Assembly: GCA_028023455.1 (NCBI GenBank)
Contig: JAQFVV010000187.1
Location: 1 to 64,000, forward strand
DNA: 64,000 bases
Origin: Epiperipatus broadwayi
Lineage: Eukaryota; Onychophora; Udeonychophora; Euonychophora; Peripatidae
Reading direction: 5' to 3'
Made by a program: the position numbers and the translations under genes. The notes beneath the pieces are model-generated. The model saw nothing but the letters and a program-made list of their open reading frames with translations, was not told the origin of the DNA and ran no database searches. Position 1 is the first letter of the stretch. Each line of letters opens with the position of its first letter. This document shows positions 23,995-35,835 of the stretch, one piece after another.

Positions 23995-24721
23995 TGTTTG
24001 TGTTTGGCTGAATTGCACGCTTCAGACTCAAACCAACAATAATATCAAAAAATATGAACACTCACAATTTAATATGTATAATTCATTAGAAAAAATATGC
24101 ATACATATTATACAATCAATAAATACAATTTGATGTATATCTTAGTCAATAATAAGCTGATTGTGCCAAATGACAGGATTCACTTGCAGTTGTATATATT
24201 AGCTTGCCTCATGAGTTCTTGTCTTAACTCTTCCAGATGTACTGGATAGCTTGCCTCGAGATTGTTAAATGATTGTTCCAGCTGTACTAGACAGCTTGTC
24301 TTGAGTTTGCCATAGTCCTAGCAGCTTCCAGTACTACTGTAGATTTGCCTTACTGTGTAGATGTATCAGTAGAGAATATAGTAGAAATACCTTTACTGTT
24401 GTAAGTGGTTTCAATGGAGAGTGCATACCATCATTTAGGTTAGACAGACATTCTTTTGCTTGTCTCTAAAAGGTTGACTATTTATTGCCAGATCCCCTCC
24501 CTTACTGTTACTAGCAGCAATCAGATTCAGAGAGTCTAACCAATGGTAGAATTTTACACACATGTTTACACATTGGCTATACTTATGTTTTACCCTTTGG
24601 CCATGTTTATACATTGGTTATCCACATTTAGATATTGGTTAGCAGTAATTGGTGCTCACTCCAATCAGGTAAGGGAGAAATCTGGACTAGTCCACTTCTG
24701 AAGGCAAGGTCAGATATGACA
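23995..24721 (-). repeat. 5' LTR of the Ty3/gypsy-type element
   Basis: 727 bases, starting TGTTTGTGTTTGG and ending TATGACA on the plus strand. It aligns with 21042-21802 throughout but with many substitutions and small indels, so insertion is old. Confidence 0.88.
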
Positions 24722-24726
24722 CCATT

Positions 24727-26240
24727 TTTGCCACTATAATACTCAAAAAATTCTCCTAAAAAAAATCATCCCACCTTCTGTATAAGTATACTGACATAAA
24801 TTCTTTATCTAAATCTTCTGCATACCACACTATCTTCATCATCCATCTTGTTGCCTGCATAATCCAATTAATTACTATTTTGGCTATTCTCTTATTATCC
24901 ATAAACTGCCCTCTACCTAACATTTTCATTTTGCTTTTTGCCTCTCTCATATAAAAATTTGACCATCCCAATTCTCTGAATTGCCTCCTTCCTATTTCTC
25001 TTTGTATTTTTTCTAAATAATCTACAACCCTTTACTAACACATAATACATTGTTACCACATGTTAAGCCTGATATTGCCACTCCCTTCCATACAATTCTA
25101 GATACATCATAAATTATTATATAAAATCACTGTTAATTTCTTTATCAGTTCCTTTCTTTTCTTTGCTTCATTTATCAATTTTTTCTTCCATTCTTACAAG
25201 CAATTTCACTGATTACTTAAGATGATTCCCAAATAGTTATACCTATTCACTACACTTAACTTTATATCCCCAATAAAAATTCCCTGACTTCTCTTTCCCC
25301 AGTATTAATCATCATTACATTTGATTTTTCTTCACTAAATTTAAATTTCTTTAACCACTCTTGCATATGTCCTCAGCATAATATCCATATCTTCCCTTCT
25401 TTTTGTGCACAAAAATTTTACAAATAAAAGACCCAATAATGTGTATACTCCCTTGCCACTTATTAATGGTAACTCTACCCCTCTTTCTATTTTTTCTATT
25501 GCTCTTTTCATTTTTCTCAAATACAACAAAAATAAAGTAGGTGACATGGGGCATTCTTGCCTTAGTCCCACCTCATTTTTAACTTTAATTGATTCTATAT
25601 TCCCTAATTGATATGTCTAGTAATTATTTTCATACAATCTTTTAATAAGATCTATTAAAGCTCCATCCATTCCCAAATTTACTAACCTTACCCATAATCT
25701 ATTTCTATTCTCATTTTTAACTTTAATTGATTCTATATTCCCTAATTTCTATTCTCATTTTTAACTTTAATTGATTCTATATTCCCTAATTGATACATAT
25801 AGTAATTATTTTCATATAATCTTTTAATAAGATCCATTAAAGCTCCATCCATTCTCAAATTTACTAACCTTACCCATAATCTATTTCTATTTACTCTATC
25901 ATATGCCTTATCTATATCTATAAAAACCATATATAAGAGTCTACCTGTATTTCTTACTCATATCTATAACTTGTGTTACTACAAATAAACTATCTCCTAT
26001 ATGCCTATCTGATCGAAAACATCCTTGAATTTCTCCCATTATATTATTTTCTTCCATCCATTTTGTGACTCTTCTAGTCACCATATAGATGAAAACATTA
26101 TATAACACTGACATTACCGCTATCAGTCTATAATTGTTTAACTTTCTATGCTCCTTATCCTTTCCTTTAAAGAGTAGACTTACTCTTTTATTACTCCAAC
26201 TATCCAGAAAATCTATCTTCTCTACCATCTTATTAACATG
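24727..26240 (-). pseudogene. LINE copy B, reverse transcriptase
   Basis: Minus-strand frames in order: 26228-25941 (VEKIDFLDSWSNKRVSLLFK, HRKLNNYRLIAVMSVLYN, ...GEIQGCFRSDRHIGDSLF), 25930-25742 (MVFIDIDKAYDRVNRNRLWV), 25571-25341 (GLRQECPMSPTLFLLYL, KIERGVELPLISGKGVYTLL). These are RT blocks 1-5 of a non-LTR element: LLFKG, the RPIAV equivalent, GFR..R...D, FID..KAYD with the first catalytic Asp, and GLRQ-CP-SP. The FADD equivalent reads LLFVKFLC, so the catalytic aspartates are lost. Frameshifts and a local duplication (25574-25890) separate the frames. The remainder to 24727 is the thumb and linker, which then continues across the nested LTR element to 20495. Confidence 0.85.
25574..25890. 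repeat. local tandem duplication inside the RT region
   Basis: A block of about 135 bases beginning TCATTTTTAACTTTAATTGA occurs at 25574-25707 and again at 25753-25890, with a 45-base partial copy between (25708-25752). Differences between copies are few, so the duplication is younger than the LINE insertion. Confidence 0.8.
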
Positions 26241-27660
26241 ATAATAGGTTTGATTTTGCCCTATGTCCTAAATTCATTACCATCTCTGCTGCCCATCCAA
26301 CCTAAACCTCTTCCCTTTCCACTTTTCAATTTCTTCCCTGTCTCATTCAGTTAATTTCTGTAAACCTAATATTTCTCTTATTATATGCTTTTATTTGTTT
26401 TTACTCTGTCTACATCTAACATCTTTTCTATATCCATTACATACTTAAATGTCTCTAATTCTTCTCTAGAGCTACACTCTATTTCCTCATCATTTAATAA
26501 TACTATATTTCTCTCTCCCTACATTACTTCTTTAATGTACTTCCAAATTTTTTTACTCCCATCTCTTCCACTTTTACTAATATCCTCCAACAATTTATTA
26601 TTTCATTTCATTCTCTCCACATAATTATCTATTTTAGTCAACTTCTTTTTTAAAAATACTTTTCCCATTTAACATTAGTATCTTTTTTCACTTTCTTTTT
26701 TCTTAATAGTACACTTATGTTCTCTGCTTGCTTTTTTCTTCTCTTTTACACTTTTCCCAATTCTCACTCTTTTATTACTTTTATTCTTCTAAATATTCTC
26801 ACCTAAAACTCTATTTGTCATTTTTTCTACTTCACCACACCAGTCCTTATATTCATTCCCAAACCAATTCTTTCATGGTTTCTTCAACTTTCATTTTATA
26901 TTCTTCTAACTTATTCTTATTATTCATTCTCCCTCCACATCTTTCACTATCCTTTTTATTTTTATTACTATTTTCCATCACCTTACTAACCATTTCTATT
27001 ATAAACAAATTATGATCACTATTACATACTCTCTCTTCATTATCAAACACTTTAATTTTCCATACTTTATTCATTCCCTCTTTCTCTACTAATACCATAA
27101 TTTATTGTGTGAAATATATTATTTCTAGACCATGTGTATTGTCCCTCATAAATATTTGATAAATTTCCAATGCTCAAATTCACTCTCTAATACAAATTCT
27201 TCAAAAACTGTCTATTCTTGTTATCTACATCATCAATTTCTTCAATATGCCCATTCATATCCACTATAACCATTTATTCTCTTTCCATTTTTTTTGAGAC
27301 TCTGAATATCCTTAACTAGGCATTCATATTTGCTACTGCTCCACTCCATTACAATTTGTTTATCTCCAGGGGCTATAACATTATAGCCACCATCCATTCT
27401 TGTCTTCCTAACCTTATCTCAAACCACAAATGTTCTTGATGTTTAACAGTATTTAAATATTTTTTTGACATAACTCTTATACTACCACCACTTTTCTTTT
27501 CTATTTATATCCTGCCATACCAAGTCTTCCATTTCTTCTTATTCTTTCAGAATGTGTTTCCACTACTGCTAGTACCTCAAACTCTTCATTTTTAACTGCT
27601 TTGCTTAATTCTAGCCACTTTTCTGGTCTCCTACCACCTTGCATATTCAAATATTCAATT
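26240..27660 (-). pseudogene. LINE copy B, endonuclease and linker region
   Basis: Between the ORF1-like region and RT, minus-strand reading in several frames gives pieces of an apurinic-type endonuclease: RMDGGYNVIAPGDKQIVMEW followed by SSSKYECLVKD near 27390-27310, and a LESEFEHWKFIKYL stretch near 27200-27140. The linker contains VLVEKEGMNKVWKIKVFDNE and CNSDHNLFIIEMVSKVM (27098-26960), which resembles the SDH block near the end of such endonucleases. Stops and frameshifts are frequent. Assignment rests on position, partial motifs and continuity with RT. Confidence 0.6.
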
Positions 27661-27664
27661 TAAA

Positions 27665-28720
27665 CAATTTCTTCTTTCTAACTACTCTTTTACAAATTAA
27701 AGATACATTTATAAATAAATTGCTTATCATTAATTTTACAAACCCATTCTCTTTTCACATCTACATTTATATCTAAATCAGTTATTCTTTGTTTATTTTT
27801 TACATCCCTTCCATTCTTCTTTCTGATAACACTGTAACTTACAAAGTTTCCCAAACTACATTTTTTATAAATCAAACTCCCTAAAACTTCACTTCTTTGT
27901 TTCGCTAAGTGCAATCCATCTTTATTATATAATTCCCTCTTACTAATGAAAACCTCCCACACATTCACAACATCATTTCTCTCAAACAATTTTTTCCAAT
28001 CTCCCATTTATAGATCATGCCCTATCTAACATATACCTATTGTTAAATCTTTGTAATAATCCAACTATTCCTACTCTTCCTTTAATCTTACTCAAATTCC
28101 TAATCAGTTATATGTACTCTTCCATTACTCACTCCAATGGCTCTGACAAATTATTTGACGCTACCATAATATACACATCTCTACTCTCTTGTTTCTTTAC
28201 CTTATCTGTAATATTGCAAATTCTAGTTCCAGGCAGACCCTATTTTTACATACCTGTTTCTACTTTCCCTTGCAATTATATCTCCACATTCTCTAATTAG
28301 CAAATCTCTTATCAATACTGTCTCATAGTTTACTTTCCCTACTTCATCCATAACACTCTCTTCCCCCTTCTTGACTCCTTATCTATTATTCCTTATCATC
28401 CCTATTCAATAATTGCTTTATCTGATCACACTTCAACTTTAACAATTTTAATTTATCTTTTATCTTACTTATTCTTTGGCTAACCATCTCCATTGCACTA
28501 CTTATTTTTTCAACAATATCTCTTGTCACTCCACTAAAAACATACTCTATCCTAACTTCCTCAACTACATTTTGCTTATTAACACATTTACACACTGTCT
28601 ACATAACCACAAATCTGTTACATCCTTCCTAGATTTATTTAAGCATTTCAAATGATTCATCACATATGGTACACACAGCATGCCTAATTTCTTTGTGACC
28701 ATTATATATATATATATGCC
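27665..28720 (-). pseudogene. LINE copy B, ORF1 with coiled coil and esterase-type domain
   Basis: Minus-strand order: a Cys-rich segment HAVCTICDESFEMLK (about 28680-28630) that may be a zinc finger; a Lys/Glu/Leu-rich coiled-coil stretch (KISSAMEMVSQRISKIKDKL, 28595-28386); then 28007-27690 with WKKLFERNDVVNVWEVFISK and LYNKDGLHLAKQRSEVLGSL. The DGLHL motif carries the D-x2-H of SGNH hydrolases, a domain known in ORF1 proteins of CR1-clade LINEs. This suggests a CR1-like element. Interrupted by stops between the segments. Confidence 0.65.
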
Positions 28721-29200
28721 TTGTGGGATACAAATGCAATCCACAATTCTTATTTTTCAAGTCCCCTACTCTATATTTAACTTCCTCTCCTACTCTTCAA
28801 ACCCCTTTAAACAAAGGGAGAAAAACTTTACTTTCTTTCAATGATGATCGATCAATAGACACATATTACCCTAGCTTAGGCCTCAAAATGTTATCTTCTT
28901 TCTCAAATAAATCAGCTCTTTTCTTAAATTAAAAACTTTTTAGTAGCAAAATTACTAGAAATCAATTAATTTTACGTACAACTTAGTTATAAAGCCTCCT
29001 TACAGTAACACCCCCACAACAAAAACTTTTTTACTTCTATATTTAAAATGGTGTAATGAAACACTTTCCAAACATTATCAATATTATTCCTGATCTCTTC
29101 AAATCTAATTAAATCTATCTCTCTCAACCTCAATTTTCTCTCCACATCCACACAGTAAGCACACAATTTTTGTAGCAATAAAATTCTCTGGTGATAATCG
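28720..29200 (-). other. probable 5' region of LINE copy B
   Basis: Contains an open minus-strand stretch 29178-28987 (LCAYCVDVERKLRLREIDLI...), rich in charged residues, and a (TA)n tract at 28704-28718. The boundary of the LINE is not clear; I place it near 29200 because composition and frame structure change there. Confidence 0.35.
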
Positions 29201-29687
29201 CAAAATATATATAAACTTTAACTTATCTTGCAGAACAAAACAACCATGTCATAATGACCTCTTTATTTCCATTACTGAAATATTAATTACACTACACAAT
29301 TTCATTAACATTTAATTTTTGACAGCAATAACATTTTCACTTTCCAATTCTGTAAACAATATGGGATTAATCTAGCATGACAGTGATGTCTCTTAAAAAA
29401 CTGTCAATAAATGTGAAGATCTTATTTTTCACTACTTAAAAAGGTTATAGTGATCAGTCTGGGTAAAGATCATTACTCACAGAAACATAAAGTACTTCGT
29501 GGTTATTTGATGTGTGTTACAGACTTAAAAATAGAGAACTTTTCCAAAAAAAAAAAGTCGATAACTTAAAAGCAAACCACCCCCCTATACCATATATAAA
29601 AACAAAGTGTTTGTTTATTAAAAACGCGAAAAAAAACCATATGAGTTTTATGTATAGAAAGTGAAAAAAAAAAAAACAATTTTTTAC

Positions 29688-29840
29688 CGTAGTATTCTGT
29701 AAAGAAACCGATGGCTGTGAATCGATATATTGATGTGCATTGGACGAAAATGAGCGCCATCAAACAGTAGGGTTCAGTATTCATACGATTAAGTGCCAGT
29801 TGATTCATCGATGATTTCATATAGTTAATTTGATAAAAAG
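29688..29840 (-). CDS. candidate internal exon, function unknown
   Basis: On the minus strand a pyrimidine-rich tract ending TTTTTCCAAG precedes the exon and CTACG|GTAAAA closes it. Fifty codons stay open: FYQINYMKSSMNQLALNRMN, TEPYCLMALIFVQCTSIYRF, TAIGFFTEYY. It begins and ends in phase 1. The GC content (about 40%) is well above the flanks. It lies 770 bases downstream of the WD40 gene's exon 30609-30753, whose end is phase 2, so direct splicing between the two would break the frame; an unseen short exon would be needed, or it belongs to another gene. The central CLMALIFVQC segment is hydrophobic. An in-frame ATG allows it also to be a first exon. Confidence 0.4.
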
Positions 29841-30608
29841 CTTGGAAAAATCAAAATAGCTATAAATTATTTCATTTTTATTTTTTTATTCACTACTTTA
29901 AAAATGGAAATGGAATAAGTGCATAAAATGCTCACCCACCCACCCCTACCCCCATTATAATAGAAATTCTTAACATTTACTTCACAAAGTAAAAAAAACT
30001 CTTTGCTTAGCTTTAATATTACCAAATGCAGTTCTTTATAATATATATTATTAAAAAAATTAGTAATTTTTAAAAATAAAGACCTTAATAAAAACAGTGT
30101 ATATTGAATGATATCAAAAACAATATTATTTTAAAAAATGATAGAAACAGAAAAACAATATAAAACAGGTTCTTTGTGATAAAAAGAATAACTAAATCAA
30201 TATTTCCAAAATTATTTTTGAAAAAGGAAATGTTCCCTTGCGTAAAAAAGAAAGTATCCATGCTAGAAGAATGATTTGGTGAGTGTAGATTAAAGTGAAG
30301 TAATAAAGGATTGTAGTAGATGGATTTTTGACCTACATAATATTTTCAGAGGATTGAAACTTAATTTTTAAATTAATGAGGCATAAAGTATTTGACTTAA
30401 GGGGGAAAAAATCTTTTTCACATCATAAAGATTAAAATAAAAATTTGACAAAAAAGTATAGGAAACTTTCACTCTTCAATATGCTTTTATTTATATAATA
30501 TAGAAAAACTAACTTAGAAATTGTATACATTTTAATAAATTAAACTTTAAAACACATTATTTATCAAGTAATCTGAGTTTTATATAATATTGCAAATAAC
30601 TTGATTAC

Positions 30609-30753
30609 CTAAATTTTTCCGAAGAAGTTGAGTAATCCGATATTTCCTGCAAAACACTGGCTTCTGTACTAGATGTACACATGAAATGAAGAGTCAGGAT
30701 TGTAATATTAGGATCATCATCATCGCCAGACACATCAACAGTTTCTCTATCTG
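30609..30753 (-). CDS. WD40-repeat protein gene, third recognised exon
   Basis: Bounded by TTTTTAATATTAG (acceptor) and TTTAG|GTAATC (donor) on the minus strand. It starts in phase 1 and joins exactly to the phase-1 end of exon 38327-38488. The peptide is DRETVDVSGDDDDPNITILT, LHFMCTSSTEASVLQEISDY, STSSEKF. The acidic DDDDP loop followed by a short hydrophobic strand NITILTLHFM fits the irregular insertions between blades of a beta-propeller. It ends in phase 2. No stop codon, so the gene continues to lower coordinates. Confidence 0.62.
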
Positions 30754-30895
30754 CTAATATTAAAAACAAAATTTAAAAACTTTAATAAATAGTAAAAAAA
30801 AAAACGGTATCTATTAAATTTTAATAAAAATTTTATTCTTATAAGGAATGTTTTGAATTAAAAAGCATAATGGTAGTCAGATTCAGCTAAGGAAC

Positions 30896-31624
30896 TGACA
30901 TATCTCACTTTGCCTTCAAATAATGGGCTAGTCCAGATTTCATTTTATCTAGATTGGATTGAGTATTAATCACCATGAAACTATGTGTACATAGATAGGA
31001 AATGCATAACCAATGGCAAGAATGGACCAATAGGCAATGGTACTCACCGAATCTGAATGTTGCCATTAAGGATAGGAATTTGACAATAAATAACTGGTCT
31101 TTTTGAAGGTAGGATCAGAGAACTACTGTAACAAACCTGAAAGACAGAATTCACATTCTCCAAACATGTTCTGTGGAGAACTATTGTCACAAAACTGAAA
31201 GACAAAGTCTCTGTTCTCCAGACAATAGCAGTTAAGCTAAATGATTGATGCAGAAAGCAAATCCATGTTCGGTACTGGAAGCTGCTAGAACCAAATATTG
31301 ATTTGAGGGAAGTTGTCATAATACAGCTGGAGATGTCATTGAACCTACTCATGGGGCAGGCTGGCCAAAATACTGCTGGAAGTGATAGGAAACTTATAAG
31401 AGCAACTGAAGGCTTTTTTCATAGTTCACCCCAGAACTAGGAGCTATGTCTCACCAACAATAGCTAGCAAATTATATTCATTGTAAAATATATTGTAAAT
31501 AAGAGTATATTTATTTTCATATTTGGTAATAAATACAATTGTAGAAATGTATTTACACATGTTTGTATTTACATGATTCTGCGATAATTAAATCACATCA
31601 ATATAATCCAGACTAAACACAACA
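30896..31624 (+). repeat. solo LTR of the Ty3/gypsy-type family (opposite orientation)
   Basis: Reverse complement of the LTRs at 21042-21802 and 23995-24721: starts TGACATATCTCACTTTGCCT, shares GGTACTGGAAGCTGCTAGAA in the middle, and ends CTAAACACAACA. It lies just upstream of (minus-strand sense) exon 30609-30753, in the intron. The flanking 5-mers GGAAC and GGTTC match at only three positions, so I do not claim a target duplication. The open frame 31352-31044 inside it is fortuitous. Confidence 0.75.
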
Positions 31625-31629
31625 GGTTC

Positions 31630-34600
31630 CAAAATTGATTTCTGAGCAAAGTCAACTTTAAAAAATATCAATCAATTGAATAAAATTAAAAAAATAAATA
31701 TTTAAAATATTTGAATAAAACTGTCATAAAATAAGTAAACAGTTAGTGACTTGGAGTGTCACATGGCATTTAATTAGCAGAAATAATAGACTGATCTTTA
31801 ATCCATGAACCATTTACTGTAGAGAATGTTCCAATCACTGTGTTGAAATATCAAAAACTTAATTGCTTAGGAGACAACTTCTAATATGACTCAGCCAAAG
31901 GGTCTCTGAATAAAATTTTAACTATTATTCACAGTGCTCGAGTACTGTGTGCTCAATTAAGCAATGAACTATTTAATATAATGGAATTATATTATATATA
32001 ATTTGAAATAATGCTATGTATTATTATCTAAAAGTATTTTAACAAAACTTATAAATCTTTTTTCCTCTCAGAGTTATCAGTGTTTTAATACCCCATCATT
32101 ATTATATAATTTATAGGATTTTATAAGTCCATTTTTATCTTAATTCAATATTTATTCTATAATAATATATTAATATATAAGCATATTACTATAATTAGAA
32201 ACAAATATGAACTAATGGTATTTATTAATCTAAATAAATAAAATAACATTTTCTACCCTCTTTGAAATTTCAATATTTTTTTTTTTTGCAATTAAAAATT
32301 AGCAATAATCCAAGTTAAAAAAACTGTAATACAAATTATAAAAATATTTTTTTCTCTAAATCTCATTATTAGCAGACACTTCCAAATAATTATAATCATT
32401 CCAATTCCAAAAAATAAAAACACAAAACAAAATATCTACTGCACTCTTGCTACTATCACTAATACTGCTGCTATTATGACTACGATTATTTCACTAAAGA
32501 TATATTCTGCGATAACTCTGTGAATTACAAATGAATTCCACATATAGAATATATTTATCTATTTTTCATTTGATATTTTAAAAACTGTCTTGCAGTAAAC
32601 TTCCCTTTCTTAAAGACTTCAACATCTTATCTAATTGTAGTTTTCCATTCTATTTTATTTTCCACTACATCTTTCCAATGAAAATAATCAACACTGAATT
32701 TCCTTAAATTAAGTCTGAGAAAATCTCTGTAACATAAATAGGGTATGTCCTTCCTATGAAAATCATGCTTAATTTCATTACAAAACTTTATTTTAGAAAG
32801 TCTTGTATTATTATAGGAGCAAGATTATCATATTATTTATATAGTACATAAATTAATCATAAATAAATCTTTTGGAATCATAATTAACGAATACGTTTGG
32901 CAAACCTGAGAGGTGATATATTAGTATAATATTTTTCATCTTGTACTTTAATATATGAGCTTTATCTTTTCTATTCTAAAATCCTTTATAAAAAAAATTG
33001 TATTTTTTCTTATCTTTATTCTACTTAGTTTTATTCACTTTTTATATTAAGGTTTTATTAATACCTATCTTTTATATAAAAATACAAAATAATATTAGCA
33101 ATGCATGAACAAAAGATATGTCAACTTCAAAACCGTATTTGAAACTATTTATCAAAAAACTGTCATAAGCTATTCTTATATTGTACATTAAAATCATTAA
33201 CAAGCAAAAAAAAAAATTATGTCATTCTAAAATGTGAAGTTTTCTTTCAAAGATACGCAACAAAGAAATAATCAAAGATCTTCTTAGTATTGTTGGATTA
33301 CATGGCATATCTATATTAAATCTATTTGGATATCTTTCAGCTTATGTTGCTATGTTTTTTGTGGACTAAAATATACTAAAACTGCAAACCAAATGAGATG
33401 TTAACCAAGAAAGATTTGAGGGGATAAAAATAAAAATGAATCATTTATATGTTAATATGTAAGAATTTGCAAAGAGGGGTGTGACTAAAAAATTAGAAGT
33501 ATTATGTTGTCTAGTATTCATGTCACAAATCGTTTATCTTTCAAAGGCTGGCATCAGATATAATCGTAAGCCATATTTATCTTATTCTAGAACAATCTAC
33601 TATAAAGCTTCAGTAATTAATGAATACCAGATTAGTATAGTGCTATAAAATCACCCTCTCTATACTAGTTTTTGACTTTTGGCTTCATCAATGAAGACTA
33701 AAATTAAAATCTGAATCTAAAATATTTAGTTGTTTAGTAAAATATATAAAATTGATTTGGTATCATATTTGTATAACTATGCAAATAAATTAGCATGGGT
33801 TTAAATCCTTAAGATTTGTTTAAAATTCACCTTATTAGTTTGATTAGTTCAAAAAATAAAAGGTAACTGCTAGATACAAAAATGCAACAGATTCAGTTTT
33901 GAATACTAGTCTTCAATGATGAAAGCAGATGCTAGAAATCAATATGGGGAGGAACTTTAGGCTGATAAGGTTATCTGATGCTTATTGACTGTTCAAGCTT
34001 TCAGTAAAGATTAGGCCAAAAATAATTACTCTTAAAAATATATGTGAGCAGAGAAGAGAATCATGAGACATTATAGAAAGCACAAAAATATCAGTGGACA
34101 CTAAAGCTCTGGAAACAAAAGTGAACCTGAAAATTTATGGATGATTTGTGAATTCTACGACTAATTATTTCTTTAAGCAGTATAAATATTGACTAAACAC
34201 ATAAGCAGCATAAAATATAGTTTATAGAAAACAAATAAGTTATATTCTTCATATCCAGTTACGAGTATATTTCAGTTTTAATACCAAATTTATGAAACAA
34301 GACTAAAATTACTGATATGAAACTTTTAGTAAACTTAAAAGAACTGCAAATATAATTCCAAATGAAACTGCAGATTGTATCTATTGCTTTTAAGGAAGAT
34401 ATCAAATCAATCTGGGATTGTGTGCTTTATGAAAAAGTAAGTAAGCTATAGACAGAAATTAAGAAAATAAATATAATTTTCTAAAATAAAACAGCAAAAA
34501 AAATCAAAATAGATGTGAAACTATTATGATAATCACAAAAAGTTAAAAAGTTAAGAACTTTTTAGTAAGTTGAATTAAAAATTCTTAAAAGCTAGCAAAA

Positions 34601-35749
34601 GAATAAATAATGTAAACAAGATTAGCAATTAAAAACAAACAAATAGTTAGAAATAAATTGCTAGAAACATTAAATGGCAACGTACCATGGAAGTAGCAAA
34701 GATGAGAGATGCAATAAATATAATGTCATAATTACATCAACCATGAACCTTTTAAAATTCTCTATAAAGAAGCACCAGTTCAGATCAATCCTTCAAAGCA
34801 TTAACAAAATGTACTTTGATTTATCTGGTAAATCGCTCAATAACATGAAGACTAAGAATAAATCAATATCCATCCTTATAATAAAAAGAAAAATTCTTAA
34901 TAGAGTGTGCAAACCACTGTGTGACCTCATTTATACTTTTACAAATAAAACAGTAATATGATCATTCAATAGAGATTGAATTCTTGCATTGAAAATGAAA
35001 TGATATTTTCATAAACTTGTTTCAAAAAAGGTTGATTAATGAACATTGTAGCTAACATATGCTGAATAAAAGTCCTCAAATTCAATCACATTCTAAATTA
35101 TTAGATTAGTTCTATATTTTTGATTCATTTTAGTATGTTAAAATATAAAATGCCTCATAAAAATAGAGGTTTCAGAGTACAGTATCTCATTGTTCAATGA
35201 ACAATCTGTCAGTTTAGAATCTATAGTTAAGAAAGAGAAAGAAAATTAAATAAATAAAAATATATCTTTTTTTCATAAAGTATATAAATACTGTATACAT
35301 TTTCTAATAAAAACAAGATTCGCTTGAATCATTTTCAATTTATATAAAAAAACATTAAAATTAACTTGTAATAAGTATAAAAAGCTTCAAATTTGCATGA
35401 AGTTGTATATGAATTTCTAACTGCTGGTTATTTATCTGATGAATTTAGGTTATAATTGAAATATATACACAATAAAAGACATGTCTGCTTATGGGAGTTT
35501 CTGATTTGATCCTTTAAATGTGATTTTTTTAGATCCTTATTTTTTTCTTCTGCTCATTCCTTCTTATCAAATTGATAATTTGCACATTCAACATTTTCAG
35601 AAAACCATTTTTTATTTTTTATTTTTGATTACCAGATCATTTTCCAATTTCTCTTTATCCTCCTGAAGTTTCTAATCTGATTTCAACACCCTATTAATTT
35701 TATATAATTTATGTACTGGATGTATAATGTACAAGTATATTGTTTATAC
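31630..35749. other. intron of the WD40 gene, with decayed coding-like patches
   Basis: No intact gene. From about 33240 to 34990 the plus strand carries broken open stretches (for example VLCCLVFMSQIVYLSKAGIR near 33500-33560 and an 95-codon frame at 34674-34961) that look like an old, heavily mutated transposon protein I cannot classify. On the minus strand 35480-35740 reads a Lys/Glu-rich, coiled-coil-like series of fragments (KLQEDKEKLENDLVIKNKK). (TA)n-rich patches occur at 31970-32200. Confidence 0.4.
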
Positions 35750-35835
35750 CAGTGGTGGCAAACCTTTTTACGTGTGTGTGCAAAAAATTTCCAAAAAATA
35801 TTTATTGGATGACCATGCCATACAGTTATTAAATC
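35750..35835. repeat. hAT terminal fragment
   Basis: CAGTGGTGGCAAACC... matches the left terminus of the hAT element at 38581 (CAGTGGTGCCA...), including the following CCAAAAAATATTTATTG and GCCATACA. The opposite end is not found nearby, so this is a truncated relative or MITE end. Confidence 0.65.

Larger units (their letters stand above)
21042..24721 (-). mobile_element. internally deleted Ty3/gypsy-type LTR retrotransposon
   Basis: Two direct repeats (21042-21802 and 23995-24721) flank 2.2 kb. The element is bounded by the 5-base duplication CCATT (21037-21041 and 24722-24726), which proves insertion into LINE copy B. It is read on the minus strand: primer site next to the right LTR, Gag with zinc knuckles, a protease motif, then an abrupt jump to the C-terminal domain of integrase and a polypurine tract at the left LTR. 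Reverse transcriptase, RNase H and the integrase core are absent, so it cannot move by itself. Two solo LTRs of the same family are at 30896-31624 and 37496-38087. Confidence 0.9.

Noticed and set aside
34674-34961. 95-codon plus-strand frame
   Set aside because: No splice context, no motif, and AT-driven composition; kept only as part of a decayed region.
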